A stretch of 64,000 bases of DNA from Saccharothrix syringae (GTDB lineage: Bacteria > Actinomycetota > Actinomycetes > Mycobacteriales > Pseudonocardiaceae), in NCBI RefSeq assembly GCF_009498035.1, contig NZ_CP034550.1:2232001-2296000 (forward strand), given 5' to 3'. A program made the translations under genes and the position numbers. This document shows, one piece after another, positions 17,401-24,909 of this stretch; the first letter of the stretch is position 1, and each line of letters begins with the position of its first letter. A model generated the notes under the pieces. It was not told the DNA's origin and made no database searches. It saw nothing but the letters and a program-made list of their open reading frames with translations.

Positions 17401-17822
17401 CCACGCCACAGCGCCAGGGCCTCGTCCAGCACCGACAGCGCGCCGTCGAGGTCGCCCGCGGCGTAGCGGCGGCGCGCGTCGGCGTGCGCGGCGGTGAACA
17501 CCTCGCGGTCCACCGCGGTGGCCGGCAGCCGCAGCGAGTAGCCCGTGCCGGTTGAGCGCAGCAGGTCACGGGCCTGGCCGAGGGCGGAGCGCAGCCCGGA
17601 CACGTACGTGTGCAGGTTGCCGACGGCGCTCGCGGGCGCGTCCTCGCCCCACACGCCGTCGACCAGCTCGGCGCGGGTGACGTTGCGGTCGGGGCGGGAG
17701 GCCAGCAGCGCCAGCACGGCCCGCTGCCGGTTCGAGCCCACGGCGACCTCCTCGTCGCCCGACCACACCCGCAACGCACCCAGCACCTGTACTCGCAGTG
17801 CTCCTCGCGCGGTCGATGGCAT
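14418..17822 (-). CDS. large SARP-family regulator (HTH-BTAD-ATPase-TPR)
   Basis: 1134 residues from an ATG at 17822 with GGAGG five bases upstream. The N-terminal OmpR-type winged helix (residues about 5-95; ALRVQVLGALRVWSGDEEVA, then LLASRPDRNVTRAELVDGVW) is followed by a bacterial transcriptional activation domain (about 100-245). The AAA/STAND ATPase has Walker A VEGEAGIGKSALL and Walker B LVLVVDDIQWADDASLLLW, and a long TPR-like helical C-terminus follows. It belongs to the AfsR/large SARP class that activates secondary metabolism genes and senses ATP or a ligand. No C-terminal LuxR domain is present, unlike its neighbour. The two giant SARPs share sequence along their length and are probably paralogues. 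Confidence 0.9.
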   Translation of the reverse strand: MPSTARGALRVQVLGALRVWSGDEEVAVGSNRQRAVLALLASRPDRNVTRAELVDGVWGEDAPASAVGNLHTYVSGLRSALGQARDLLRSTGTGYSLRLPATAVDREVFTAAHADARRRYAAGDLDGALSVLDEALALWRGEAYADVDCPFADAARAGLAEARLAAVVLRARARLGLDDAGRGDLADLVAELTALVREHPADEALHEVVVLALHRAGRHAEAVEALGTARAALARFGLRPGPALRELHDRVLAPPEPSREPTPLLYVVPSEVTREAPGRLVGRDGELAELAAAVDGVGEDCGGVVWVEGEAGIGKSALLRAALAGVGARGFQLTWGVADEFSGRFPLQVFVECCGATPTSPDPRLADLGEQLQKHRQRWWHHTATVDRLLAFVVEVCAAAPLVLVVDDIQWADDASLLLWRKLVEVTRRHPLLLVAACRPGAGTGEQSSLRAAAAAAGGRELELKPLGQRDTEQVVRDLVGDAVEADVVRDVAARSGGNPLYARVLAEAFTREGARRATGDDVPPSLDGPVDGVLAHLTDAARDVLRWAALLGVRFAVGDLVAVAGPARHLLTALDEAMAAGVVVEAGGALAFRHPVLREVVHGKIAVPVRLALHRQAAEALARAGAPVERVAGQLLAAQPAADGWTASWLVANREALAGRAPLLAARLAERVLDSGVAGEARPDLLATLAGVRFRLARDGEAEAAAQEALVLAEDPALAAEMRHLLALLRHRQGDTAEAVSQLEAALKEPDAPNEWRARHRSLIATILRGGLLDLDEAEAAATRQYTRAMVVGNTCAAAYAMQTKWIVATMRGDHEQALRCADEAHELFKRRSGAVESRCDVLDNRATSLHHLDRVDEAWEALREARELAAEHGLPPSMQLPVAVHHYWTGRWDSALVELHGVTRDSPGLTFHGVRELDAALLRLHGLAALIAARRDEEATTAVHLDLAMTYAHADEDRDLLLVASAVAAERRGRVGAALEALAPLVAPARPRLPRYRWLPFAARLALDADWPNEARAVLAASEGEAAAEVVPGAAAAAADHCRGLLSGDPEPVLRAAGHHRAVGRPVELATALEDAAALLADAGRGAQAAVVYAEAVDGYRALGAHWDLRRAAARMERLGVGLARAGSRVAW

Positions 17823-18353
17823 CTGGTCCTCCGTTCGCGGCGGGAGTGGGTTCGACCGGTGCACGTAGGGGTTCGGCCATCGGTTCACCGGTGTCTTCGG
17901 TGGCGGGTCGGCGCACCTTCGGGCAGCCGGGGCCGGGCGTTTCGCGCAGCGCGGCGCCCGCGGCGCTGCCCCGGGGCGCGGGGGTGGTCCATGATCGGGT
18001 GCGCAGCGGTCGCGGGACCGGCGGGCGGACTCGGGACCGGGAGGCGGGCATGCGCGGACGGCGACGCGCCCGGTGCGCGGCCGGGGTCCCCGGTGCCGGG
18101 GTCCCCGGTGCCGCGGGCGGTGTGCTCATACCCGTGGTAGTCGTTCGAGGCGCCGCTGGGGTTCCCGGTGCGGCGGAGGTGCCCGAAGAGGTCGGGATTC
18201 CCGAAGGGGCGGCGGTCGCCGGGCCCCGGCCCCGCCGGCGCGCACCGGCCCGCCGCGCCCCGGTCCACCCCGTCCCGACCCGCCGCGCTTCCCCCGGCCG
18301 TGCCGACCTCCCGGCCGGGTAGCCGTGCGGGAGCCGCGACCGAGCCCCCCGCG
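17823..18353. other. 530-bp gap between the two SARP genes
   Basis: I see no credible gene. The sequence is extremely GC-rich, with a short direct repeat of GGTCCCCGGTGCCG around 18085-18115. It must contain the end of one SARP transcript and possibly the promoter of the other, but no clear -10/-35 pair or hairpin stands out. Confidence 0.4.
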
Positions 18354-21300
18354 TCACCCGGCACGGTGCTCCGCGGCCTCGGCACCCAGCGCCGAGCGCG
18401 AGGTGTGCCCGGTCTTCTCCAGTATCCGGCTGATGATGGCGCGCACCACCTCGTGCGGCAGCCCCAGCAGGTCCGCGATGTCGGAGTTCGACCGCTCCGC
18501 GCCGACCAGCCACGCGACCTCGCGCTCCCAGTGCGTCAGCGCCGGCCAGCCGGACGTCGGCCGCGGCGCGGTGGGCGGCCCGGCCAGCCCGTACCGGTTC
18601 AGCCGGTACTGGGCCCGCCGCACGTCGCGCGCGGCGCCGAGGTCGGTGAACAGGGCCACCGCCTCCCGGAAGGCGGTTTCCGCCCCGGCCCGGTCACCGG
18701 ACCGGGCGAGCAGCACGGACAGGTCCTCCAACGCGTCCGCCAGCTCCACCGGCCGCCGGGTCGCGCGGTAGTACGCCACGGCCTCCCGCACCGACGCCGG
18801 GTCGTCCTCCACCAGCCCGCGGACCCGGGCCAGCGCGGCGGCCGCCCGGCCGGGCACGCGTTCCAGCGCCGCCTCCCGCGCGCACACCTCGTACGCGCGT
18901 TCGGCCAGCTCGCGCGCGCCGGTGTCGATCGCGGCCCGCGTCGCGTTGGGCACCCACTGGTACCGCAGGTCCAGGTGGTCGGTCCCGTCCAGCAGCGCCG
19001 CCAGCACCATGAACACCTCTTCGGCGCCCCCGCCCGCGCGCTTGACCAGGTACGCCCGGGTGGCCAGCAGGAAGCCCGAGTGCTCCCGGTCGGCCGCGTT
19101 GAGCACCGGCAGCTCCGCGGCGGCGCGCAGGTGCTCCAGGGCGACCTCCACCCGGTCGCGCTTGACCTCGATCAGCGCGGCCACGCCGTGCATCAGCAGC
19201 GCGGGCGGCCGCTCGCGCAGGCCGTGGTACCCGTGCTTGGACAGCCGCTGGGTCACCGCGTCCAGCTCGGCCAGGGCGTGGTCCCACCGGCCGGCCCAGT
19301 AGTCGCGCAGCGCGGTGGCGATGTGCACGCCGCCCGGCGCCATGCCGGTGCCGACCAGGTCCCGCGCCACCCGCAGGCACTCGTCGGCCTCGGCGTGCCG
19401 GTCCAGGTTCTGCAGCGTGCCCGCCCGCTCGCTGAGCAGCTCCAGGTGCAGGTCGGCCAGGATGGACTTCCACTCGCCGTCGAGCGAGGCCAGGGCGCGC
19501 GCGGACGCCTCCAGCGCGGCGGCGTGGTCGCGCCGCACCGTCTCGACCTGCCACAGCACCTGGTGGGCCAGGGCCGAGGTGAACGGGTCGTCCGGCGCCA
19601 GGCGCAGCGCCTCGCGCGCGTTGGCCTCCGCCGCCACCACGTCGCCGTTGCCCTCGCGGCACACCCGCGCGTACAGCGGCCGCAGGCGCGCCCGCCACAC
19701 CACCGGGGTGGCATCGTCGTCGATCGCCGCCCGCAGCACCTCCCCGGCGGCCTCCACGCGCCCGTCCACGAAGTACATGTAGCCCAGGCAGTAGCGCATG
19801 TGCGCCGCGTACGCGGGGTTGCGGGTGCGGGCCAGCACGCGGCGCGCCTCCGCCTCCGGCCGCCTGCCGGTCCGCAGCATCAGCTGCACGAGCTGCACGG
19901 TGAGCGGTTCCAGCCGCTCCTCGTCCTCGGGGCAGTGGTCCAGCGGTGCGCGCAGCAGCCCGATCGCCAGGTCGGGGGAGCGCCGCGCGACCTCCAGCGC
20001 GTTGGCCGCCAACCAGTCGACCACCCACGCGTCGGCCTCGGGCGGGCCCGCCGCCACCTGCTGGGCGACCGCCTCCACCGGCGCGCCCGCGGCGGCCAGC
20101 GCCTCGGCGGCCTGCCGGTGCAGCATCGGCCGCAGCGCGGCGGGCAGGCCCTGGTAGAGCGCGTGCCGGAGCAGCGGGTGCCGGAAGGTCAGGTTGGCGC
20201 CCGCGTCCACCAGCACCGACGCGGCGGTGGCCTCCTCGACCGCGGCCACCAGCTCCGAGGCGGGGCGGCCCAGCACGACCGCCACGTCGTTCACCGCGAA
20301 CTCGGTGCCCAGCAGGGCGCCCCAGCGCAGGACCTCCAGGCAGGGCTCGGACAGGAAGCCCAGCCGGCGCGCCACCGCCGACCCCAGCGAGCGGGGCACC
20401 TCGTGCTCGCCGCCGACCAGCTCGGCCGTGCCGCCCTCGACCCGGACCGCGCCCTCGCGCACCAGCGCGTCGACCAGCTCGCCGGTGTAGAGCGGGTTGC
20501 CGCCCGCCTGCGCCACCATCCGCAGCAGCGCCGGGGAGGGCGCCGCGCCGAGCTGCCCGGCCACCACCTCGGCCACCACGGGCTCGGGCAGCGGTTCCAG
20601 GGCGACCAGCGCGCCGCCCGCGTCGAGCACCGCGCGGCGGATGCGCGTCACGTCGCCGCGCCGCGGCACCGGGCGCGCGGCGGCGACCAGGAGCAGCGGG
20701 AGCTGCCGCGTCAGCCGGGTGAGCCGGTGCCACAGCAGCAGGCTCGCCTCGTCCACCCACTGGAGGTCGTCCAGGACGACCACCAGCGGCGCCTCCGCGC
20801 ACAGCTGCTCCACCAGCTCCAGCAGGCCGTCGATCGCGGTCAGCGCGGGGTCGCCGGTGCGCACCGGGTCGAGCAGCGCCTCGGCCAGCGCGGCCCGGCG
20901 CGGGTCGGCCGAGGACATGCCCACGTCGAGGCAGTCGAACACCACGCGCAGCGGGAAGCGCATGCCCAGCTCGTCACCCGCCGCCCAGGCGACCTCGCAG
21001 CCCCGCCCGGCGGCGTCGGCCAGCACGGCGGTCAGCAGCGTGGACTTGCCCACGCCCGGCTCGCCCTCCAGCCACACGCACCCGCCGCGCCCGTCCGCCA
21101 CGGCGGAGACGACCTCGCGCAGCCGCGCCAGTTCCGCGTCGCGCCCGAAGACCCTCGGCGCGGGCGGCAGCTCCCTGGCCGGCGCCGCGGGCCGCTGGGG
21201 CGTGCCGCGCAGGATGCGCTGGTGCAGCTCCTGCAGCGCCGGGCCGGGGTCCATGCCCAGCTCCTCGACCACGGTGCGGCGCGCGTCCTCGTAGACCTCC

Positions 21301-22040
21301 AGCGCCTCGACCGTGCGGCCGCCGCGGTGCAGCGCCGTCATCAGCAGCAGGCGGGCCTGCTCGCGCAGCGGGTACCGGGCCACCAGCCCGGTCAGCTCGG
21401 CGACGACCTCCGCGTGGCGGCCCAGCTCCAGCGCCAGCTCCGCGCGCCGCTCGACGGTGGCCAGCCGCAGCTCGGCCAGCCGGGCGCGCTGCGCCTCGGC
21501 GAACGGTCCCGGTATCCCGGCCAGGGCCTCGCCGCGCCACAGCGCCAGCGCGGCGTCCAGCTCGGCCAGCGCCCGCCCGGGCGGCAGGTGCAGCGCCGCC
21601 TGGCGGTGGCGCTCGAACGCCTCCACGTCGCTGTGGCCGGGTTCGAGCCGCAGCGAGTAGCCCGCGTCGGTGGAGACCAGCACGGACGGCGCCGCGCGCC
21701 CGGTGCGCTGCGGTTCCAGCGCCCGGCGCAGCCCGGAGACGTAGGTGTAGACGCTCGCCGCGACGCTGGCGGGCGGGTGGTCGCCCCACACGCCGTCGAC
21801 CAGGTCCTCCCGCGACACGACCTGGTTGGCCCGCACGGCCAGCACGGCGAACACGGCCCGTTGTCGCGCGGCGCCCAAACCGATCTCCCGCTCACCGCGC
21901 GCAGCGCGCACCGGCCCCAGCAACTGCACGGAGATGGACGAACCACTGGTCAACGAGAATCCCGTGTGTGAAATGTGCAAAACATTTGGCAGCACCTCTC
22001 GGGGTGTTGCCGGCAAACGCGAGTCTAGCACGTGATCCAT
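18354..22040 (-). CDS. large SARP-LuxR hybrid regulator
   Basis: About 1228 residues if started at the ATG at 22040; a GTG in front of QLLGPVRAARGEREIGLG is an equally plausible start, since neither has a good ribosome site. The order is winged helix (QLLGPVRAARGEREI to YTYVSGLRRAL), BTAD, ATPase (WLEGEPGVGKSTLL; VVVLDDLQWVDEASLLLW) and TPR-like repeats. At the end is an HTH of LuxR type (THWEREVAWLVGAERSNSDI, then VVRAIISRILEKTGH). Having DNA-binding domains at both ends is rarer than the plain large SARP. It probably activates the nearby biosynthetic operon and may control the downstream SARP or the divergent DAHP-synthase-like gene. Confidence 0.88.
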   Translation of the reverse strand: MDHVLDSRLPATPREVLPNVLHISHTGFSLTSGSSISVQLLGPVRAARGEREIGLGAARQRAVFAVLAVRANQVVSREDLVDGVWGDHPPASVAASVYTYVSGLRRALEPQRTGRAAPSVLVSTDAGYSLRLEPGHSDVEAFERHRQAALHLPPGRALAELDAALALWRGEALAGIPGPFAEAQRARLAELRLATVERRAELALELGRHAEVVAELTGLVARYPLREQARLLLMTALHRGGRTVEALEVYEDARRTVVEELGMDPGPALQELHQRILRGTPQRPAAPARELPPAPRVFGRDAELARLREVVSAVADGRGGCVWLEGEPGVGKSTLLTAVLADAAGRGCEVAWAAGDELGMRFPLRVVFDCLDVGMSSADPRRAALAEALLDPVRTGDPALTAIDGLLELVEQLCAEAPLVVVLDDLQWVDEASLLLWHRLTRLTRQLPLLLVAAARPVPRRGDVTRIRRAVLDAGGALVALEPLPEPVVAEVVAGQLGAAPSPALLRMVAQAGGNPLYTGELVDALVREGAVRVEGGTAELVGGEHEVPRSLGSAVARRLGFLSEPCLEVLRWGALLGTEFAVNDVAVVLGRPASELVAAVEEATAASVLVDAGANLTFRHPLLRHALYQGLPAALRPMLHRQAAEALAAAGAPVEAVAQQVAAGPPEADAWVVDWLAANALEVARRSPDLAIGLLRAPLDHCPEDEERLEPLTVQLVQLMLRTGRRPEAEARRVLARTRNPAYAAHMRYCLGYMYFVDGRVEAAGEVLRAAIDDDATPVVWRARLRPLYARVCREGNGDVVAAEANAREALRLAPDDPFTSALAHQVLWQVETVRRDHAAALEASARALASLDGEWKSILADLHLELLSERAGTLQNLDRHAEADECLRVARDLVGTGMAPGGVHIATALRDYWAGRWDHALAELDAVTQRLSKHGYHGLRERPPALLMHGVAALIEVKRDRVEVALEHLRAAAELPVLNAADREHSGFLLATRAYLVKRAGGGAEEVFMVLAALLDGTDHLDLRYQWVPNATRAAIDTGARELAERAYEVCAREAALERVPGRAAAALARVRGLVEDDPASVREAVAYYRATRRPVELADALEDLSVLLARSGDRAGAETAFREAVALFTDLGAARDVRRAQYRLNRYGLAGPPTAPRPTSGWPALTHWEREVAWLVGAERSNSDIADLLGLPHEVVRAIISRILEKTGHTSRSALGAEAAEHRAG

Positions 22041-22515
22041 ATCAATCGAAGTGTGCGCGAGTGTGCGCCATTCGAAGCCCCATTGGGCACGGGTGGCGCT
22101 TTCCGCCGGGGGATGAGCCGATGATCGGGCGGGTGGGGGGCGTTCGGGCAGGCCGAGGGCCACGTCGGGGCGGGCTGCGGGTGCGGCTTCCCGCAACGGA
22201 TGTCGGTTCGCTGTCTAATCCGGGCGACCTTAATGGAATGTAAAGAATTGGCGAGTAGGATTCACAAAGCCGGCCGCACTTCGTCTCAATTGGCAGGTCC
22301 GCGCCGATCGCCTTTCGCGATCCCCGGAATGGCGCGCGAGCGCCACCGGTGCTCCCGTGCCGCACGAGGTCCAACGTGGACGGAGAAGCCGTGACGCGCG
22401 CTACAACAGGCGTTTCGCGCGCGTTGCGTTCCCGTTGCCCGTTCGTGCAGAGCTTGTCCCGCGGGTGCGGGGCATGGGAGAAAAGGGACGATCCGTCCCA
22501 GGGAGAACCGCTGCC
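22041..22515. other. divergent promoter region, relatively AT-rich
   Basis: This 475-bp gap separates the SARP-LuxR gene from the DAHP-synthase-like gene. The stretch 22200-22290 is clearly lower in GC than its surroundings. TGGAAT and TAGGAT separated by 16 bp (about 22234-22261) could be a weak forward promoter. Longer in-frame extensions of both flanking genes into this area lack codon bias. Confidence 0.35.
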
Positions 22516-23610
22516 GTGACCGCCGCCGTCCAGATGCCGCCCGCCGCCGAGGTGCCCCGCCCGCTGGGGGTGGCCTACGAGGTGCACCGCCACCGGACGA
22601 CCATCCGCCGCGTGCTCGACGGCGAGGACGACCGGCTCGTCGTGGTGGCCGGCCCGAACCCGCTGCGCGGCACGGCCGCGCTGCTCGACTACGCCCGGCA
22701 GCTCGCCGAGGCCGCGGTCCCGTACACGCAGCAGTTGCTGGTCGTGCTGCGCGTGCTGCCGGAGGTGCCCGGTGGCGGGGGACTGGTCGGCGGCATGGAC
22801 TTCCCCGCCCTGCGCCGGTTCCTGCTCGACGCGGGCCGGATCGGCCTGCCGGTGGCGACCGAGCACCACCACCCCGCCGCGGCCGCGGCGACGGCCGACC
22901 TGGTGGCGCACGCGGTGGTGCGGTCCCGGCGGGTGCCGGTGGCTGTGCTGCCGATGCCGGCGGGGGTGGCCTGCGACAGCCCGGAGGACATCGCCGCCGC
23001 GGTCCGCGCCGCTGCTGTTCCGGCCGACCGGTCACCCGGCCACGGCACTCCCGACGCCGTCGCGGTTCGCGCTGCCGGCTCGGCCCGGCCAACCGGATAC
23101 TCCACTCCCGATGCCGTCGCGGTCCGTGCCACCGGCTCGGCCCGGCCAACCGGGTACCCCGCCCCTGACGCCGTCGCGGTCCGTGCCACCGGCTCGGCCC
23201 GGCCAACCGGGTACTCCACCCCTGACGCCGTCGCGGTCAGCGCCACCGGCCCCACCGGCACACCACTCGGCCACGACACCCGGGCCTGGTGCCCCCGACC
23301 GCACGCGGTGGTGCGCCCGTCGGCGGCGGGGGTGCTGCCCGTCCGCGCGACCGTCGACCGGCTCCGCGGCACGGGCCTCGCCGGGCGGCTGCTGGTCGAC
23401 CTCACCCCTCGCGCCGACCACGAGCGCGGCCAGTGGGCCGGCGGCGCGGAGGTGGCGCGCCTGCTCGCGGCCGGCCACACCGGACCGGCGGGCGTGCTCG
23501 TGGAGTCGTCCCTGCACGGCGCCGGCGCCCGCCTGAGCCTGCCCGACACCGTGGCGTTGCTGGACACCCTGGCCATCGCCGTGGAGCGGCGCCGGATGCG
23601 CCTGCGCTGA
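22516..23610 (+). CDS. DAHP synthase-like pseudoenzyme with internal tandem repeat
   Basis: 364 residues from a GTG behind AGGGAG. The N- and C-terminal parts align with type I DAHP synthase (AroG/AroF). GEDDRLVVVAGPNPLRG corresponds to the family's NDDRLLVVIGPCSIHDP, VLRVLPEVPG to VMRVYFEKPRT, GRLLVDLTPRADH to the VMIDFSHANS region, and VLVESSLHGAG to VMVESHLVEG. Key residues are lost: the metal-binding Cys is Asn (N48), the KPRT substrate loop is gone, and the central barrel is replaced by four 19-residue repeats (TPDAVAVRATGSARPTGYS). It is unlikely to make DAHP and may be regulatory or vestigial. It is divergent from a SARP gene. Confidence 0.7.
   Translation: MTAAVQMPPAAEVPRPLGVAYEVHRHRTTIRRVLDGEDDRLVVVAGPNPLRGTAALLDYARQLAEAAVPYTQQLLVVLRVLPEVPGGGGLVGGMDFPALRRFLLDAGRIGLPVATEHHHPAAAAATADLVAHAVVRSRRVPVAVLPMPAGVACDSPEDIAAAVRAAAVPADRSPGHGTPDAVAVRAAGSARPTGYSTPDAVAVRATGSARPTGYPAPDAVAVRATGSARPTGYSTPDAVAVSATGPTGTPLGHDTRAWCPRPHAVVRPSAAGVLPVRATVDRLRGTGLAGRLLVDLTPRADHERGQWAGGAEVARLLAAGHTGPAGVLVESSLHGAGARLSLPDTVALLDTLAIAVERRRMRLR
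23047..23274 (+). repeat. 57-bp in-frame tandem repeat, four copies
   Basis: Unit starts lie at 23047, 23104, 23161 and 23218, exactly 57 bp apart, each encoding a variant of PDAVAVRATGSARPTGY. The copies are nearly identical in DNA, so the expansion is recent. Confidence 0.85.
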
Positions 23611-23633
23611 CCGCGCCCTCCCGCCCGACCCGA

Positions 23634-23654
23634 CGGGTGCTCGCGGTGCACCCG
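23634..23654 (+). terminator. possible hairpin after the DAHP-synthase-like gene
   Basis: A 7-bp stem CGGGTGC / GCACCCG with a 7-nt loop lies 23 bp after the stop. It is modest in strength. Confidence 0.35.
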
Positions 23655-23830
23655 CCCTTGGGGTGGCCGGGCGGAAGGACGGGACGGCGGCCACTGGGGG
23701 GAGGGCCGCACCACCCCAGGTTGCCCCAGCGGAACCGCCGAAAGCGTGCAACGGCGGCCGATGTGCTCGAAAGGTCCGGGGCCGGTGCACTAGGAGGCAT
23801 CCAGGGTCGCGCCGCCCCGTGCTCCCCGCG

Positions 23831-24724
23831 TCAGCCGAAGAACAGCGACCCGGGGCCGTGGGGGAAGCCGAGCGCGGTCACGTCGCGGACGTCGTCGGTG
23901 ACGACCAGCGAGGTGCCCTTGCAGCCGGGCTCGGACCACAGCTTGACCGACCCGCCGGGGACGAGCGACAGGAAGGTGCCGCGGACGTCCTGGCAACCCG
24001 GGCCCTGGAGGCTGGTGGCGAAGTTGTTCCCGGAGAAGTCGTCGAAGTCCTTGCCGGAGAACAGCACGACGTTGGTGGCGGGCCCGGCCGCGGGGTCGGT
24101 GGCGGGCGGCTGCGGCGCCGCGCCCAGGGCCTTCCGCCCGTCGGGGGTCACGCCGAACCACGTGCCGCCCACGCCCTGGCCCAGGGTGTCACCGGGTTCG
24201 GCGTCCTTGGCGAAGCGGTAGACCGGCCAGCCGCCGACGGTGAGCTGGAGCTGTCCGTCGTCCCGGCGCACGAACCCGACGTCGGCCTTCCTGATGCCGG
24301 TGAGGAAGACCTTGCCGCCCGCGTTGACGGTCACCGGCGGCCAGGTCTTGGCGCAGTCGCCGTTGCAGTTGGACTTCGAGGGCTTGGCGGTGTCCTTGTC
24401 GAACCGGTACAGCGTCAGGCCCCTGCCGTCGACGACGACCGGGTCGAGGGCGCCCGCGGACGCGGCCCGCAGCTGGACCCACCTGCCCTTGACGTCCCGG
24501 GGCGCGGCGGCGGGGGCGAGGTCGCCGCTGCTCTCGTCGGCCTTGTTGGACCTGGCCGAGCCCGAGAACAGGGAGGGCTCGCCGTCGGCGGCCCCCGCGG
24601 CCTGCTCCTGCGCGGTACTGGTGGGTGCGGGGGCACTGCCCGCGGTGCTGCCGCCACAGGCGGTCAGCGCCAGGGCGCCGAGGGCGAAAAGGGCGGCAAG
24701 GGGTGCGACATGCTTGCGCAGCAT
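23831..24724 (-). CDS. lipoprotein with secreted-repeat (Lipoprotein_15) domain
   Basis: 297 residues from an ATG. The signal ends in the lipobox LTAC, so it should be anchored outside the membrane. Residues about 75-190 hold two copies of the YxxD-type secreted repeat: DGRGLTLYRFDKDTAKPSKS with NCNGDCAKTWPPV, and VGGWPVYRFAKDAEPGDT. This pattern is typical of the Lipoprotein_15/COG4315 family of unknown function. The C-terminal 80 residues (VVLFSGKDFDDFSGNNFATS, GCKGTSLVVTDDVRDVTAL) look like a beta/gamma-crystallin or I36-inhibitor-like fold, which is an unusual addition. It is divergent from the receptor kinase gene with a 185-bp shared upstream region. Confidence 0.8.
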   Translation of the reverse strand: MLRKHVAPLAALFALGALALTACGGSTAGSAPAPTSTAQEQAAGAADGEPSLFSGSARSNKADESSGDLAPAAAPRDVKGRWVQLRAASAGALDPVVVDGRGLTLYRFDKDTAKPSKSNCNGDCAKTWPPVTVNAGGKVFLTGIRKADVGFVRRDDGQLQLTVGGWPVYRFAKDAEPGDTLGQGVGGTWFGVTPDGRKALGAAPQPPATDPAAGPATNVVLFSGKDFDDFSGNNFATSLQGPGCQDVRGTFLSLVPGGSVKLWSEPGCKGTSLVVTDDVRDVTALGFPHGPGSLFFG

Positions 24725-24909
24725 GGTTGTTTCTCCGTTTGGTTGGCTCAACTGCCGAAGTCGGACAGGCACCACACGGACGCGGGCGCCGACCGGTTCA
24801 GCCGGTCGCCGGGTGACCGCGGTTACGGCTCCGCCGCCGGGCCGGTGGAACCGGCGCGGCCCCGCCCGCGTCGATCGCACCACAGGCGCAGTGGGAGAAC
24901 GCGGGGCAC

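Noticed and set aside
14499..17555. Very long forward-strand open frame opposite the first SARP gene
   Set aside because: It is a shadow of the reverse-strand gene in GC-rich sequence; its protein is Arg/Gln/His-rich with no domain, while the opposite strand gives a full SARP.
18168..21971. 1267-codon forward frame opposite the second SARP gene
   Set aside because: Same shadow effect; composition is nonsense-like and no ribosome site supports it.
23047..23274. Possible CRISPR-like array
   Set aside because: The 57-bp units are contiguous, in frame and coding, with no spacers and no cas genes.
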